Positions 45,983 to 55,047 of a stretch of DNA of 64,000 nt are shown here, in pieces. The DNA is taken from assembly GCF_003955755.1 (NCBI RefSeq), contig NZ_CP034465.1:620001-684000 (forward strand), given 5' to 3'. Each line of letters starts with the position of its first letter. The first letter of the stretch is position 1. The position numbers and the translations under genes were made by a program. A model generated the notes under the pieces. That model had not been told where the DNA came from and did no database searches. It was given only the letters and a program-made list of their open reading frames with translations. Source of the stretch: Jeotgalibaca ciconiae (GTDB lineage: Bacteria; Bacillota; Bacilli; Lactobacillales; Aerococcaceae).

Positions 45983-46910
45983 TTCTTTCCTCCAATTGGT
46001 GCTTTTCTTCTGTGATTTTCAAAAATAGTTCTTCTAAGCGGTTTGATTTATTCCGCATCGATAAGACTTTAATCCCTTGATTACTTAGTTGATTAAAGAT
46101 GTCATTGACTCCTTGATTGCGTTCAACCTCTACCGTCAATGTCAGGTCATCCTCAAATTCATAGCTATAACCCTTGATTTCAGGTTTATAATCATAGGTA
46201 TCCAAGTCGAAAATAAACGTTTCATACTGTAACTTAGAAAGAAGTGACTTCATACTTGTATTTTCAATCAATGCACCCGATTGAATAATCCCAATATTTC
46301 GGCAAAGCATTTCAGCTTCTTCTAAGTAGTGAGTGGTTAAAATAATCGTTGTCCCACTTTTATTCAATTCTCTTAAAAATGCCCACATATCACGTCTTAA
46401 TTCGATGTCTACCCCCGCAGTCGGCTCATCTAAAATCAGTAATCGCGGTTCATGCATCAGCGCTCGAGCGATCATTAAACGACGCTTCATTCCACCTGAT
46501 AACATACGGGCACGAACATGTCGCTTCTCCCATAAACTCGATTGCTTGAGATACTTCTCACTCCGCTTAAGTGCCTCCTTACGTGAAACACCGTAATAAC
46601 CTGCCTGATTAACTACAATTTGTTGAACCGTCTCAAAGGGGTTGAAATTAAACTCCTGAGGTACCAAACCGATTTGCTGCTTTGCCCGCTCTAAATCAGT
46701 ATCCAGGTCATAATCAAAAACTTTTACTTGCCCTGATGTCTTGTTGACAAGTGATGTAATGATGCCAATGGTGGTTGATTTGCCAGCACCATTAGGTCCC
46801 AGTAAAGCGTAGAAGTCGCCTTCTTCTACAGCCAAATCAATCCCTCGAAGTGCTTCAACACCAGTCGCATATACTTTTTTCAAATCTTTTATTTCTAATG
46901 CATATGTCAT
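45975..46910 (-). CDS. ABC transporter ATP-binding protein
   Basis: A 311-residue ATPase: Walker A GPNGAGKSTT, Q-loop GLVPQEFNF, signature MLSGGMKRRL, Walker B LLILDEPTAGVD and H-loop TTHYLEEAE, then a C-terminal domain of about 80 residues. It resembles exporters of the YadG/DrrA type. The partner permease just downstream is broken by a stop codon, so the exporter may be inactive unless another permease is used. Confidence 0.92.
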   Translation of the reverse strand: MTYALEIKDLKKVYATGVEALRGIDLAVEEGDFYALLGPNGAGKSTTIGIITSLVNKTSGQVKVFDYDLDTDLERAKQQIGLVPQEFNFNPFETVQQIVVNQAGYYGVSRKEALKRSEKYLKQSSLWEKRHVRARMLSGGMKRRLMIARALMHEPRLLILDEPTAGVDIELRRDMWAFLRELNKSGTTIILTTHYLEEAEMLCRNIGIIQSGALIENTSMKSLLSKLQYETFIFDLDTYDYKPEIKGYSYEFEDDLTLTVEVERNQGVNDIFNQLSNQGIKVLSMRNKSNRLEELFLKITEEKHQLEERNV

Positions 46911-47076
46911 TTATTTGTTGTCTCCTTATGATATTATTCCTTATTTTAACATGGATTTGTCTTCTATATGCGTCATTTAATATGAAATGGATTTAAGCGT
47001 TGTTACCCTATCGCTATTAGGTCACGCTTGGGACTTTCACTCTTTAGAATGTGCCGTTGCTGGACAAACAAAAAGA

Positions 47077-47095
47077 CGTTCATTTTAGTTGAACG
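47077..47095 (-). terminator. short hairpin with T run
   Basis: CGTTCA and TGAACG around 7 bases, then TTTTTG on the minus strand, about 250 bases past the AraC-type gene. It may end that transcript. Confidence 0.5.
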
Positions 47096-47115
47096 CCTAA
47101 AAATAATTTTATTCT

Positions 47116-47250
47116 ATTGTGTTCCCACGCTCGGATTAATTCTCACCGAAACAGTAATATAGTTTTTCAGTACTTTATTTCTCAAGTTTTCTCTTTCTCC
47201 TGCAAACACGAAATGCTGGTGAAAGTGTTTAAAATTGAGAATTTCTATAT
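47116..47250 (+). repeat. repeat B, copy 2
   Basis: It shares TTTTTCAGTACTTTATTTCTC and CAAACACGAAATGCT.GTGAAAGTGTTTAAAA with copy 3 at 52,722. AAACAC/GTGTTT can pair. It lies between the AraC-type and ABC ATPase genes, in a 430-base gap without genes. Confidence 0.7.
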
Positions 47251-47341
47251 GTGATGAGTTGATAAAATGAATGTCATTTGAACATGCCCGTTCTTGGAAA
47301 AATATCCACCAATCGTAGCATTTACGAAAAAAATAATGTAA

Positions 47342-48220
47342 TTAATAGACTTTTTTCTTTACCGGAAGCCAGATTTCACTTCGATACTTTGGATTTCCAG
47401 TGTCTGGACTCTCGTTCCACAAAATTTCAGGGCCTTCAACTACCTCATATCCTGAAGATGGAAACCACTCTGAGTATATTCTCCCCCATACATTTTGAAG
47501 TGTTTGTGGGAATGGTCCAATCGATTCAAATACTGCCCAGGTACAAGCATCAATTTTTAACACATCAAATTCTGCTGTTTCATCATCTGAAGTTGCTACC
47601 CCGATGTAATGATCCAACTCACCCTTTTCATCCATTCTTCCTTCTGAGAAATTAGCGGAAGCACTAATAATACCTGTTGGTTCTACATTTGAGATAGCTT
47701 TTAATCGTTTAATAACCTCCGGAGTTAAAAGTTCGGTCATTTTTGCAATCTCTGGATTGACACCTTCAAATACAATCGGAACTCTCTTCTTAAATCCTAC
47801 TAACTTAAAAGGTCCTTTCTCAACAATACGATAGTTCATTTCGCATCCTCCTTTAATTGATAATTGAAAGGTCATTCGTGGATAAATTTTTAATTGTGTA
47901 TTCTCACTTCTTGCCTTAGAAGGGAGAATACCATGCAGGGAATGAAAAGCACGGGAAAATGAATCAGCCGAATTATAGCCATATTTGACAGCTACATCAA
48001 TTATCCTCAAATCCTTATCTTTCAACTCAAGTGCAGCCAACGACAATCTTCTTCTCCGAATATATTCTGACAAACTTATGCCTGCTAAAAAAGAAAACAT
48101 CCGCTTAAAATGATACTCTGAACAATAAGCAATTTTAGATACTTTACTATAATCAATTTCTTCTGTTAAGTTCTCTTCAATATATGCCAATGCATTATTC
48201 ATACTTCTTAAAGAATCCAT
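47342..48220 (-). CDS. AraC family regulator with GyrI-like effector domain
   Basis: A 292-residue protein: residues 1-105 are an AraC DNA-binding domain with two helix-turn-helix units ([41 protein letters not shown]), and 125-292 a GyrI-like small-molecule domain with GPEILW-type ending. ATG 48220 has AAAGGAGG 8 bases upstream. Relatives (Rob/BmrR-like effector domains) sense drugs. The neighbouring ABC exporter would be a natural target. Confidence 0.88.
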   Translation of the reverse strand: MDSLRSMNNALAYIEENLTEEIDYSKVSKIAYCSEYHFKRMFSFLAGISLSEYIRRRRLSLAALELKDKDLRIIDVAVKYGYNSADSFSRAFHSLHGILPSKARSENTQLKIYPRMTFQLSIKGGCEMNYRIVEKGPFKLVGFKKRVPIVFEGVNPEIAKMTELLTPEVIKRLKAISNVEPTGIISASANFSEGRMDEKGELDHYIGVATSDDETAEFDVLKIDACTWAVFESIGPFPQTLQNVWGRIYSEWFPSSGYEVVEGPEILWNESPDTGNPKYRSEIWLPVKKKVY

Positions 48221-48513
48221 TGAACAACCTCCTTTCATCATCAATATTATCAAAGGGTGAGTTTTTCCATCCGACAATCTGTGCACAATATAGTCGAGTC
48301 TGTTTCATAGCAGGATAAATATTTACACTATTTCTCATGGGAGACTTTCTCTACACTATATTTAAGCGGCAAACCTATAGTAGTCTAAGTGTCCCCTCTT
48401 TTTGTTCACCTTCCGAATGGTATTGCCGAGAAAAATCATACACTTAGCTAGATTAGTTAGATACTTGTTATATCAATGTTTATAGAGTCGATTTGTTTCC
48501 ACACAATGATTTA

Positions 48514-48720
48514 CTATTTATTATCAAAATAACTCATTTCATTTAAAATTGCCGTTTCAAACTCCAAAAAGAGGCTTCCTATTGGATTAAAAGCTCTGGA
48601 AAACTCCTCTATTAAGCGATTCTGTTCTATTTCTTTTCCATCAACACTACATATTCCACATGTAATTTTTAGGCTATCTTTGGCCTTTAAAAAGCCCATT
48701 ATTTCAACATGAATCTTCAA
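48514..48720 (-). CDS. small protein of unknown function (decayed paralogue at about 50,950)
   Basis: 68 residues; the middle holds CGICSVDGKEIEQNRLIEEF. No known domain. A degraded copy of the same gene and of its downstream sequence lies at 50,850-51,060, so the region was duplicated. The gap 48,287-48,513 shows no gene. Confidence 0.45.
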   Translation of the reverse strand: MKIHVEIMGFLKAKDSLKITCGICSVDGKEIEQNRLIEEFSRAFNPIGSLFLEFETAILNEMSYFDNK

Positions 48721-48787
48721 TAGTTTAAATCAGATAGATAAGTAGGTTAATTTATTAGTTATAATTTTCCCCTTCTAATTGTGTGGC

Positions 48788-49894
48788 TTACATATTCTTC
48801 TTATTGATTTCTTTTTCGATAAGTTTTTTAATTCTATCAGAATACTTGTCTGATTTTTCAGAATAATTTGGCTTAGTGTTCTTTATTCTCTTGAGTAGTC
48901 TTAGAGCAGAGTCATAGTCCTTAGATTTAATATACAAATCTGGAAGTTCGAAATGCCATTTTGATCCTTCAAATTTTAATCCACCATTATTCCAAATTTC
49001 TTCCCAAAAAATTATATATCTCTCTAGATTGTTGTCTTGTTCATAATTTTCTCTTGCTACTTTAATCGCCTCTAATTGTTTATCTTGGCCATCAAGAATT
49101 TTATGCATCTCAGGATCTGATTTTTCTAGATTCTTCATGAATTCTATATTTCTATTTCTTGATTCATCATCCATTTCTTTTTCTAATCGATCAACTATAT
49201 TTTTCCAATTAGACTTATCCCCTGAACCTAATTTATTGTTTATTCCCCAGACGTTAAAATTAGGTCCGAAGGAATTATTCTCTATAGTTTTCTTCTTATG
49301 GTTATGCATATATGCAACGTAAGCATTATCCCTTATCTCCTGCTGTCCTAAATTAGTTAATCTATATTTTGCTTGAAGACCATATATTTGTACATCATTC
49401 GGTGTAATGTTGCCAATAATTCTTTCAACTAATTCTAACTTTTTCCCAGTGGTATTTAAACCTTTAGATTTAAGTAATTCTTTTATCTCATTTACCTTAA
49501 GGCTATTAACAGAATCCTCATGTGAACCTAGAATGATAAACCCCCTATCTTCTAATGTTTTCAGCATAACTCCTACATTCCTAATCCCGTATTCAAACCA
49601 CCAAAATCCAGGATATCCATTTTCAGGATTTGGATAGATACCTTTATTACAGTATTCCAGCAATAAAATTTCTGAAGGATATAGACCTCTATCGGAAGAA
49701 ATTGCGGTCTTTTTCCGTTCTGGATAAGTGACTACTCTTTTTCCCATCATGGTTCCTTCATAGGAGGCCCTTGTATAGTATGAATCCGGCTGATAAAATT
49801 TCTTATCCTCTTTTGCAACTGGTTTATTCCATGCTTGGTCTGGTGATAAAGATTTTCCCTTACCACTACCCTTAAAGAAATTAAATAACCCCAT
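48788..49894 (-). CDS. SAP-domain protein of unknown function
   Basis: A 368-residue protein. A SAP motif lies near residues 125-160 (VNEIKELLKSKGLNTTGKKLELVERII), which usually binds DNA. The C-terminal third is helical with a TPR-like pattern (YIKSKDYDSALRLLKRIK). The N-terminus is MGLFNFFKGSGKGK. ATG 49894 lies behind GGGGAAG. It is placed beside a decayed recombinase in a mobile region. The function is unknown. Confidence 0.65.
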   Translation of the reverse strand: MGLFNFFKGSGKGKSLSPDQAWNKPVAKEDKKFYQPDSYYTRASYEGTMMGKRVVTYPERKKTAISSDRGLYPSEILLLEYCNKGIYPNPENGYPGFWWFEYGIRNVGVMLKTLEDRGFIILGSHEDSVNSLKVNEIKELLKSKGLNTTGKKLELVERIIGNITPNDVQIYGLQAKYRLTNLGQQEIRDNAYVAYMHNHKKKTIENNSFGPNFNVWGINNKLGSGDKSNWKNIVDRLEKEMDDESRNRNIEFMKNLEKSDPEMHKILDGQDKQLEAIKVARENYEQDNNLERYIIFWEEIWNNGGLKFEGSKWHFELPDLYIKSKDYDSALRLLKRIKNTKPNYSEKSDKYSDRIKKLIEKEINKKNM

Positions 49895-49927
49895 AAATTC
49901 TTCCCCTTCACTTTTCATCTATTGATA

Positions 49928-50762
49928 CTATTCCTTAGTTTTATATCTCCGATCAGTCCTTTTCAGTTCATTACCTTGCCGGACGCTTCGTCTGGCTTTT
50001 TCTTCTTGGACAGCTTGAAACTGTACCGATATACTTCTCATTAGACAAAAGCACATCCACCGTTCGCTTTGGCCATTTCTCTCTCCCAGAAGGCGAAGAA
50101 AGGCTACTCTTTTCAAGAGCCTTTACAATGCCTAACACACTCTTACCTTCCAAGTACCAACCAAAAATTTGTTGAACCACTTTAGCTTCATCCTCATGAG
50201 GAATAAGATGACCTTCACGATTTTTTGTATATCCATAACACTTACGGTGATAAAACCCAGACGTTCCCTCCTGGGCCTTTTGCTGCATACCAAGTTTAAT
50301 ATTCTGACTGCGCGATTCATTTTCTGCCTGATATACTGCTTCTAACACACTCAAAATAAATTCATTTGAATCCTGATCTGTATCTAGCCCATTATTATCA
50401 AAAATGACACGTACTCCTGAATTTCTAATGACTCGATAGCTTTCTAGGGTTTCTACAGTATCTCTGCCTAATCGGCTGACATCTCTTAGAACAACAATAT
50501 CCAACTTGTCATTCTGACAATCCTCTATCAGACGATTAAGCTCTGAGCGATTTGTTTCTTCCTTGGCGGATTGAATCTCCACATACATATCTATGATTTT
50601 CCACGAAGAAATATTAGCTACCTTGCGAGTCAGACCTGAGATTTGATTAGACAAGCTTTTCAATTGTTCACCCTTGGCTGATGATACTCGACAATAAATT
50701 CCTATTCGCTTAATAGGCTTAGGACGAGTCGGTATATAATGAACTTTAGGATTATAAACCAT
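49928..50762 (-). pseudogene. truncated large serine recombinase
   Basis: The first about 245 residues are a good resolvase catalytic domain (GIYCRVSS with the nucleophile Ser; DIVVLRDVSRLGRDT) and the beginning of the recombinase domain up to NEKYIGTV. The frame then shifts; another frame continues with FQAVQEEKARRS and KRTDRRYKTKE, showing a deletion and a shift. The rest of a normal 500-residue protein is absent. It is the scar of an earlier element. Confidence 0.8.
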
Positions 50763-50849
50763 TATCTTTTCTCCCTCAGAAGGCTACTTATCTATTCATA
50801 ATATAACAGAGTAGGTTATTTAAAACTATAGTATTTGTTTCCGAGAAGG

Positions 50850-51070
50850 AATACTATTATATCAACCTTTCAAGGCTCGACCTGTTCCCACATATATACC
50901 CAACCTTTATTGCTCCAAACGATAAATTCGACAAAAGTTTATCCATAATTTCAAAAAAAGAGGTTCCTAGACACTTGCACAATGTCTAGAAACCCCTCTG
51001 TTAAGCGATTATTTCTTGTTTCTTTTCCATCAATACCACACATTCAACATGAGTTCACGCTATAAACATG
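50850..51070 (-). pseudogene. decayed paralogue of the 68-residue protein gene
   Basis: On the minus strand CGxDGKE..NNRLTEGF, with a lost start and early stop, aligns with the 48,514-48,720 protein; the DNA also shares CTCTGTTAAGCGATT and TTTCTTTTCCATCAA. The rest of the 50,763-51,185 gap shows no gene. Confidence 0.6.
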
Positions 51071-51185
51071 TCTACAAAACATCAATGTCCATGATTAAGA
51101 TTTTTTAATAAACAATTTCCTAAATAATCAAAGGCGTCTTTTTACCACGTATTAGCGTAATACTGAAAACTGCAAGTGCTTATAT

Positions 51186-51929
51186 TCACCTTATATACAT
51201 TTCAATATCAGAGGCATCTAAATCCCAGAAATGATAAGGCGTTTTGTATAAATCACTTGTAAACTGATTGAATAATTTCACAGAAACTTTGTTCTTATTC
51301 TTTAAAGATTTTATCTCATTTAAATGTGATTGAGAAACACCTACAAGTTTTATGTCACCGTAATTCAATAAGCAAAGCTTTTGAAATTGTTCCGCAAAAT
51401 ACTTGTTTTCAAAAAGTAAAATTCCCTCTTCCAAAAATACATTTTGTTCTATTGAATTCTTTCCGGTTGAATTCATGAACATCCAAAACGGATCTCCTAT
51501 AGTTTTGTAATCCGGAACCAAATATTGATCATTTTGCCCATTAATAAATCTATCGAATTCGTCATATTTTATAAGCTTAATTCCATTATAAGTAGATACT
51601 TTTTGAGCTCCGTCTTGAAACTTGCTTTCTGCTGAAATAAAAATTCCATTTATATTCCCTATTTTTTCTAACTTATAAGAGAAATCTCTTAATTGACTAA
51701 CATTTATTGGGTTTTTCCAGTTTTTGCATTCAACTGCTACCCTGTATTTTACACCAAAATGTTCAAATGAGTAAAGTACATCAATTTCGTGGCTTGCACC
51801 ATCAGCACCTAACATTGGTACGCGCTTCTCAACTTTAGCTTTTATCCGTTCGTTGTTTGCGATTTGAATATAGATTTTTTCAACAATAGATTCAAATTTC
51901 TCTCCCTTTATTTGCGATGTATTATTCAT
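51186..51929 (-). CDS. Mrr-like restriction endonuclease-fold protein (active site intact)
   Basis: 247 residues. An N-terminal Mrr-type nuclease domain (about residues 5-130) has HEIDVLY (Asp), VAVECKNWK (Glu-x-Lys) and the later GAQKVS, the normal D...ExK site. A C-terminal part of about 90 residues starts IGDPFWMFM and contains GVSQSHLNEI. Its partner upstream has the same two-domain plan. Start ATG 51929 overlaps the partner's stop by 8 bases and has GAGGTG upstream. A defence or DNA-processing role is likely. Confidence 0.75.
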   Translation of the reverse strand: MNNTSQIKGEKFESIVEKIYIQIANNERIKAKVEKRVPMLGADGASHEIDVLYSFEHFGVKYRVAVECKNWKNPINVSQLRDFSYKLEKIGNINGIFISAESKFQDGAQKVSTYNGIKLIKYDEFDRFINGQNDQYLVPDYKTIGDPFWMFMNSTGKNSIEQNVFLEEGILLFENKYFAEQFQKLCLLNYGDIKLVGVSQSHLNEIKSLKNKNKVSVKLFNQFTSDLYKTPYHFWDLDASDIEMYIR

Positions 51930-52683
51930 TACCATCACCTCGCAAATAAAATTTTCTGAACTTTTCATGGCTAATACTATAACATGCGATGGAATCTTTC
52001 TCTGGTTGCTCAAATTTAGGCAAAACTATATTAAAATCTGGACATATCCCATTTTCCTGTAGTCTAACTAATATCTTGAGATGGTTTTGCGAAATCCCAA
52101 ACACTCTAGAGCTCTCTTCCAATTTTTCACAATAACTATCCGCCTGTTTTTTTGATAAAAACAGCAAAATCTTATCATTAACCATATCATAATTCCCTGT
52201 ATTCTCATCATTATTGTTTTTTATTGTTTCCATAACAACCCAAAACGGATCTCCCACTATATCATCCTCTGGAAGCATCATTTTGAGCGCACTTATAACG
52301 CTTTTTTGTACTTCATTTAAGAAATTAAATTTCTTCAAATCTATATTTGCCATTTCAGCTGCTTTTTTTGCCCCAATAGAGACTTTATCATCATAGTATA
52401 GAATCCCTTTTGCAAAAAAACGTAGGTCATTTAAAACACAAGCGAATTCCCAAACATCTTCCTCCGTTACTTCTGTGCCCTCTATTGTTTTTATTATTGT
52501 CCGTTCTAAATTATTCATCTGAATAAATTCAAAATAAATATCAACCGAGTGTTGTTTTTTCAATTTCCCAGGGATTTTCCAGTCTTCTACAATCTTAGGC
52601 CTAAAAAATCCCTCCCTTTGAAAACGACTTTTATACATTGAAATCACATTAGCTTTTAATCCTGGATTCTCTCTTGCTTCCAC
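51922..52683 (-). CDS. Mrr-like paralogue with degenerate active site, partner of the nuclease
   Basis: 253 residues, start GTG 52683 behind AGGAGGG. Its N-terminal part aligns with the partner nuclease (KQHSVDIYFEF for ASHEIDVLYSF; SIGAKKAAEM for QDGAQKVSTY), but the ExK position reads IIKTIEG, so Glu and Lys are lost. The C-terminal part has VGDPFWVVM and FGISQNHLKIL like the partner. It is the first gene of the pair and translationally coupled to it. A regulatory or sensing pseudo-nuclease is my inference. Confidence 0.6.
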   Translation of the reverse strand: MEARENPGLKANVISMYKSRFQREGFFRPKIVEDWKIPGKLKKQHSVDIYFEFIQMNNLERTIIKTIEGTEVTEEDVWEFACVLNDLRFFAKGILYYDDKVSIGAKKAAEMANIDLKKFNFLNEVQKSVISALKMMLPEDDIVGDPFWVVMETIKNNNDENTGNYDMVNDKILLFLSKKQADSYCEKLEESSRVFGISQNHLKILVRLQENGICPDFNIVLPKFEQPEKDSIACYSISHEKFRKFYLRGDGNE

Positions 52684-52721
52684 TATTTCCCTCCTCTTAA
52701 TCATATCAACTGATTAACATT

Positions 52722-52885
52722 TATTGTATTCCCACACCCCAGATCAATTACCACCGAAACGGTAATGTGGTTTTTCAGTACTTTATTTCTCATTTTTTCA
52801 CCTTATCCCACAAACACGAAATGCTTGTGAAAGTGTTTAAAACTAAGGATTTCTATATAGTTTTTCTTTGTAGCAACGATACACA
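52722..52885 (+). repeat. repeat B, copy 3
   Basis: It matches copy 2 over about 135 bases and extends through TTTGTAGC and ACACACTC, as in copy 1. It lies directly upstream of the Mrr-like pair. A further repeated phrase GGGAACATATCCA occurs twice at 52,970-53,008. Confidence 0.7.
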
Positions 52886-53041
52886 CTCCACATGTTTTGA
52901 GATGAAGGGATAGCTGTCAATAATTAAAAACCTAAATATTTTTAGTTGAAGTTCTCTTTGAGGGAACATATCCACAGTGGACTTTAGTATGTGGGAACAT
53001 ATCCATTATTATATCAATTATAATGCCAGGGGGGTCTTTTG

Positions 53042-53947
53042 TTATTCCTCATTGTTTCCACCACGCGGGTATGGATCCTTATCTTTCCATTTAACACTAC
53101 CATCTTTATAATGATAATGCTGTCCATGTCCTCTCACTGTGTGTTCATTCGGAGAAGAACGCTCCGAGGATTCTGAAGTGTCCTGATCTGCAGGATAATC
53201 ATCATATGAATCTTCGTACTCAGCGCGGTCATCATCTGACCATTCGTATTCTGAATTTGATGAACCGCTCCTTGATGATTCTTTGATAGCAGCTACAGCC
53301 ACAGTAGCCACAAATAATCCAACGCCCTTTATTGCTTTTATTGCATTCGGGTGTTTATCTGAAAATTCTATAATTGTTTTACTTATGGTTTTGAAGCCGC
53401 TCTTCAATTTCGGTACAAATTCCTGCTTCGTTATGTCTTCTATGTTATTAGGTGGTACAGTCTCGTGTAGAGATTCATATTTTTTGTTTGACTCTGCCTT
53501 TTTCTGAACTCCACTTACAGACTCTTGATTAACTTCTTTCTCAATTTCTGGTTTATTTTGTGCTTTGTTTACAGGATCGGCTAATTGTATTGTTTCGCAT
53601 TGAATAAATTTTCCATCTCCAAAGTCAGTCTTTACTTTTGTAACAGGATTAAAATGCCAATTAGTCGGATTTCTGCAATCCCCATCGTGGGCCTCTAAAT
53701 GTTCTGCTCTTGTTAGGAACTGAATATTTCCGGGGTCCCCTTGATATTCTGGATATCTTTCCACACTTTTCATATGCTGTCCTTGAAAAGCTACACCGTT
53801 CTCATCATAGGCTTTACCTTTATCAAGAATATCTTTCTGTTGTTGGGCAGTCCATTCTCTTGTCCCTTTTCCTTCTTGGACAAGTTCCTGCTCCTTATTC
53901 CAAGCCGCATGTATCGCCTTGTTAGATTCTGCTGTTCTTCTTAACAT
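53042..53947 (-). CDS. HNH/GHH-type nuclease toxin candidate
   Basis: 301 residues. The N-terminal third has a nuclease-toxin signature: GQHMKSVERYPEYQGDPGN, then IQFLTRAEHLEAHDG. The middle is charged and low-complexity; one hydrophobic helix lies near AIKGVGLFVATVAVAA (about 210-225); the tail is acidic with a final HYHYKDGSVKWKDKDPYP. No secretion domain is present at the N-terminus. It follows a SUKH-type immunity gene by 4 bases. ATG 53947 lies behind AGGTGG; GTG 53959 is the alternative. Confidence 0.65.
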   Translation of the reverse strand: MLRRTAESNKAIHAAWNKEQELVQEGKGTREWTAQQQKDILDKGKAYDENGVAFQGQHMKSVERYPEYQGDPGNIQFLTRAEHLEAHDGDCRNPTNWHFNPVTKVKTDFGDGKFIQCETIQLADPVNKAQNKPEIEKEVNQESVSGVQKKAESNKKYESLHETVPPNNIEDITKQEFVPKLKSGFKTISKTIIEFSDKHPNAIKAIKGVGLFVATVAVAAIKESSRSGSSNSEYEWSDDDRAEYEDSYDDYPADQDTSESSERSSPNEHTVRGHGQHYHYKDGSVKWKDKDPYPRGGNNEE

Positions 53948-53951
53948 ATAA

Positions 53952-54377
53952 TCAACCACCTATGCCAAGCAAATCATGCAGATGTTTAAGAAAGACTATA
54001 AAATCATCATAAATTTCATCGTCTTCTATCCTTCCAGCTTCTTGATTATATATAGCTATTTTTTCGCTATTTTTTGCGCAGATGATTGGGTCGCCTGATG
54101 CTAAAGCCCCAATAACGATATAGTCATCGTTTGGTCGTGAATTATCATTTACATTAATCACTGGCTTGTGTTCAATTCCATATAATTGAATACCTGCTGG
54201 CAAAAAGAACTCACCACCATCAGAAAGCTGCAGCCATTCTTTGTATTTGGATGGAAGAACGACATTATTTTCTTTTTCAAAGGTTGTGATTTTTTCTTCT
54301 GTAGTCGCCTCATGAAAAATCATTTTACCCTGTGTACTTAATTCATCAATAATTAGCTTTAATTCTGCAGAAACCAT
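53952..54377 (-). CDS. SMI1/KNR4 (SUKH) family immunity protein
   Basis: A 141-residue SUKH protein: EKITTFEKENNVVLPSKYKEWLQLSDGG is the family's signature region, followed by IQLYGIEH. SUKH proteins neutralise nuclease toxins of the polymorphic toxin class. It lies between an HTH gene and the HNH nuclease gene, all co-directional and close, so it is the likely antidote. ATG 54377 has GGAGG upstream. Confidence 0.85.
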   Translation of the reverse strand: MVSAELKLIIDELSTQGKMIFHEATTEEKITTFEKENNVVLPSKYKEWLQLSDGGEFFLPAGIQLYGIEHKPVINVNDNSRPNDDYIVIGALASGDPIICAKNSEKIAIYNQEAGRIEDDEIYDDFIVFLKHLHDLLGIGG

Positions 54378-54389
54378 TGTTTTCCTCCT

Positions 54390-54614
54390 TCACTCGTTAC
54401 CCGTCTTTATTTCATTGCCATCAGGCAATATAAAAGCCTGCTCAAACTTGACACCAAGCACATCAGCGATGGCTTTCAACTCATCCAAGGTTACCGTTTC
54501 CCGTTTTAATTTCTTATTGAAATTCTGTGGAGTCTGTCCAATACGTCTAGCGAGTTCAGAAACGCTTATATTCATTTGCTCACACAGTTCTTTAATCATT
54601 TCTGCCGTAGTCAT
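54390..54614 (-). CDS. XRE-type helix-turn-helix protein
   Basis: A 74-residue Cro/CI-type DNA-binding protein: helix-turn-helix ISVSELARRIGQTPQNFNKKLK at about residues 16-37, then VTLDELKAIADVLGVKFEQAF. It is the first gene of the SUKH/nuclease cassette and probably autoregulates it. Confidence 0.85.
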   Translation of the reverse strand: MTTAEMIKELCEQMNISVSELARRIGQTPQNFNKKLKRETVTLDELKAIADVLGVKFEQAFILPDGNEIKTGNE

Positions 54615-54712
54615 ACAGCACCTCCAAGTTTACTATAAGAATATTATAAACCATTTGGTTGATGATAACAATAGTTATTAAAATATTATTATATTAAATA
54701 GACAAAATAAAA

Positions 54713-54739
54713 CCCACAACTCTACTGTAGAGTTATGGG
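54713..54739 (-). terminator. terminator of the PadR operon
   Basis: CCCACAACTCTA and TAGAGTTATGGG (one G-T) with a T-rich tail on the minus strand. It separates the PadR operon from the HTH/SUKH cassette. Confidence 0.8.
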
Positions 54740-54818
54740 CTATCGGAAATTTATTTTTTATTTCTTGCCCTTCTATAAAAACAAGAAGTAATCCTTCAAG
54801 AAATGAATTTATCATTAT

Positions 54819-55013
54819 CTACGATTTGCTATCATCTTTCATTATTCTATCAGCTCTACCGAGACTTGAATATAGGATCACTATTGATAACCCTGAAGAT
54901 AACACCCAATAACTAATATCGTAAATTGCTAATAGTATTGCAGTAATTGCTAATACCATAGCTGAAATTAATCCAATCACTACTTTTTTATCTTTCAAAA
55001 CTTTATAATTCAT
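54819..55013 (-). CDS. small two-helix membrane protein
   Basis: 64 residues with two hydrophobic helices (VIGLISAMVLAITAILLAIY and a second from WVLSSGLSIVIL). The start ATG 55013 has GAGGTG 9 bases upstream. It follows the other membrane gene in the PadR operon. No domain recognised. Confidence 0.55.
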   Translation of the reverse strand: MNYKVLKDKKVVIGLISAMVLAITAILLAIYDISYWVLSSGLSIVILYSSLGRADRIMKDDSKS

Positions 55014-55047
55014 TATTTGCTTCACCTCGCTGGATTTGAAGATGTAT

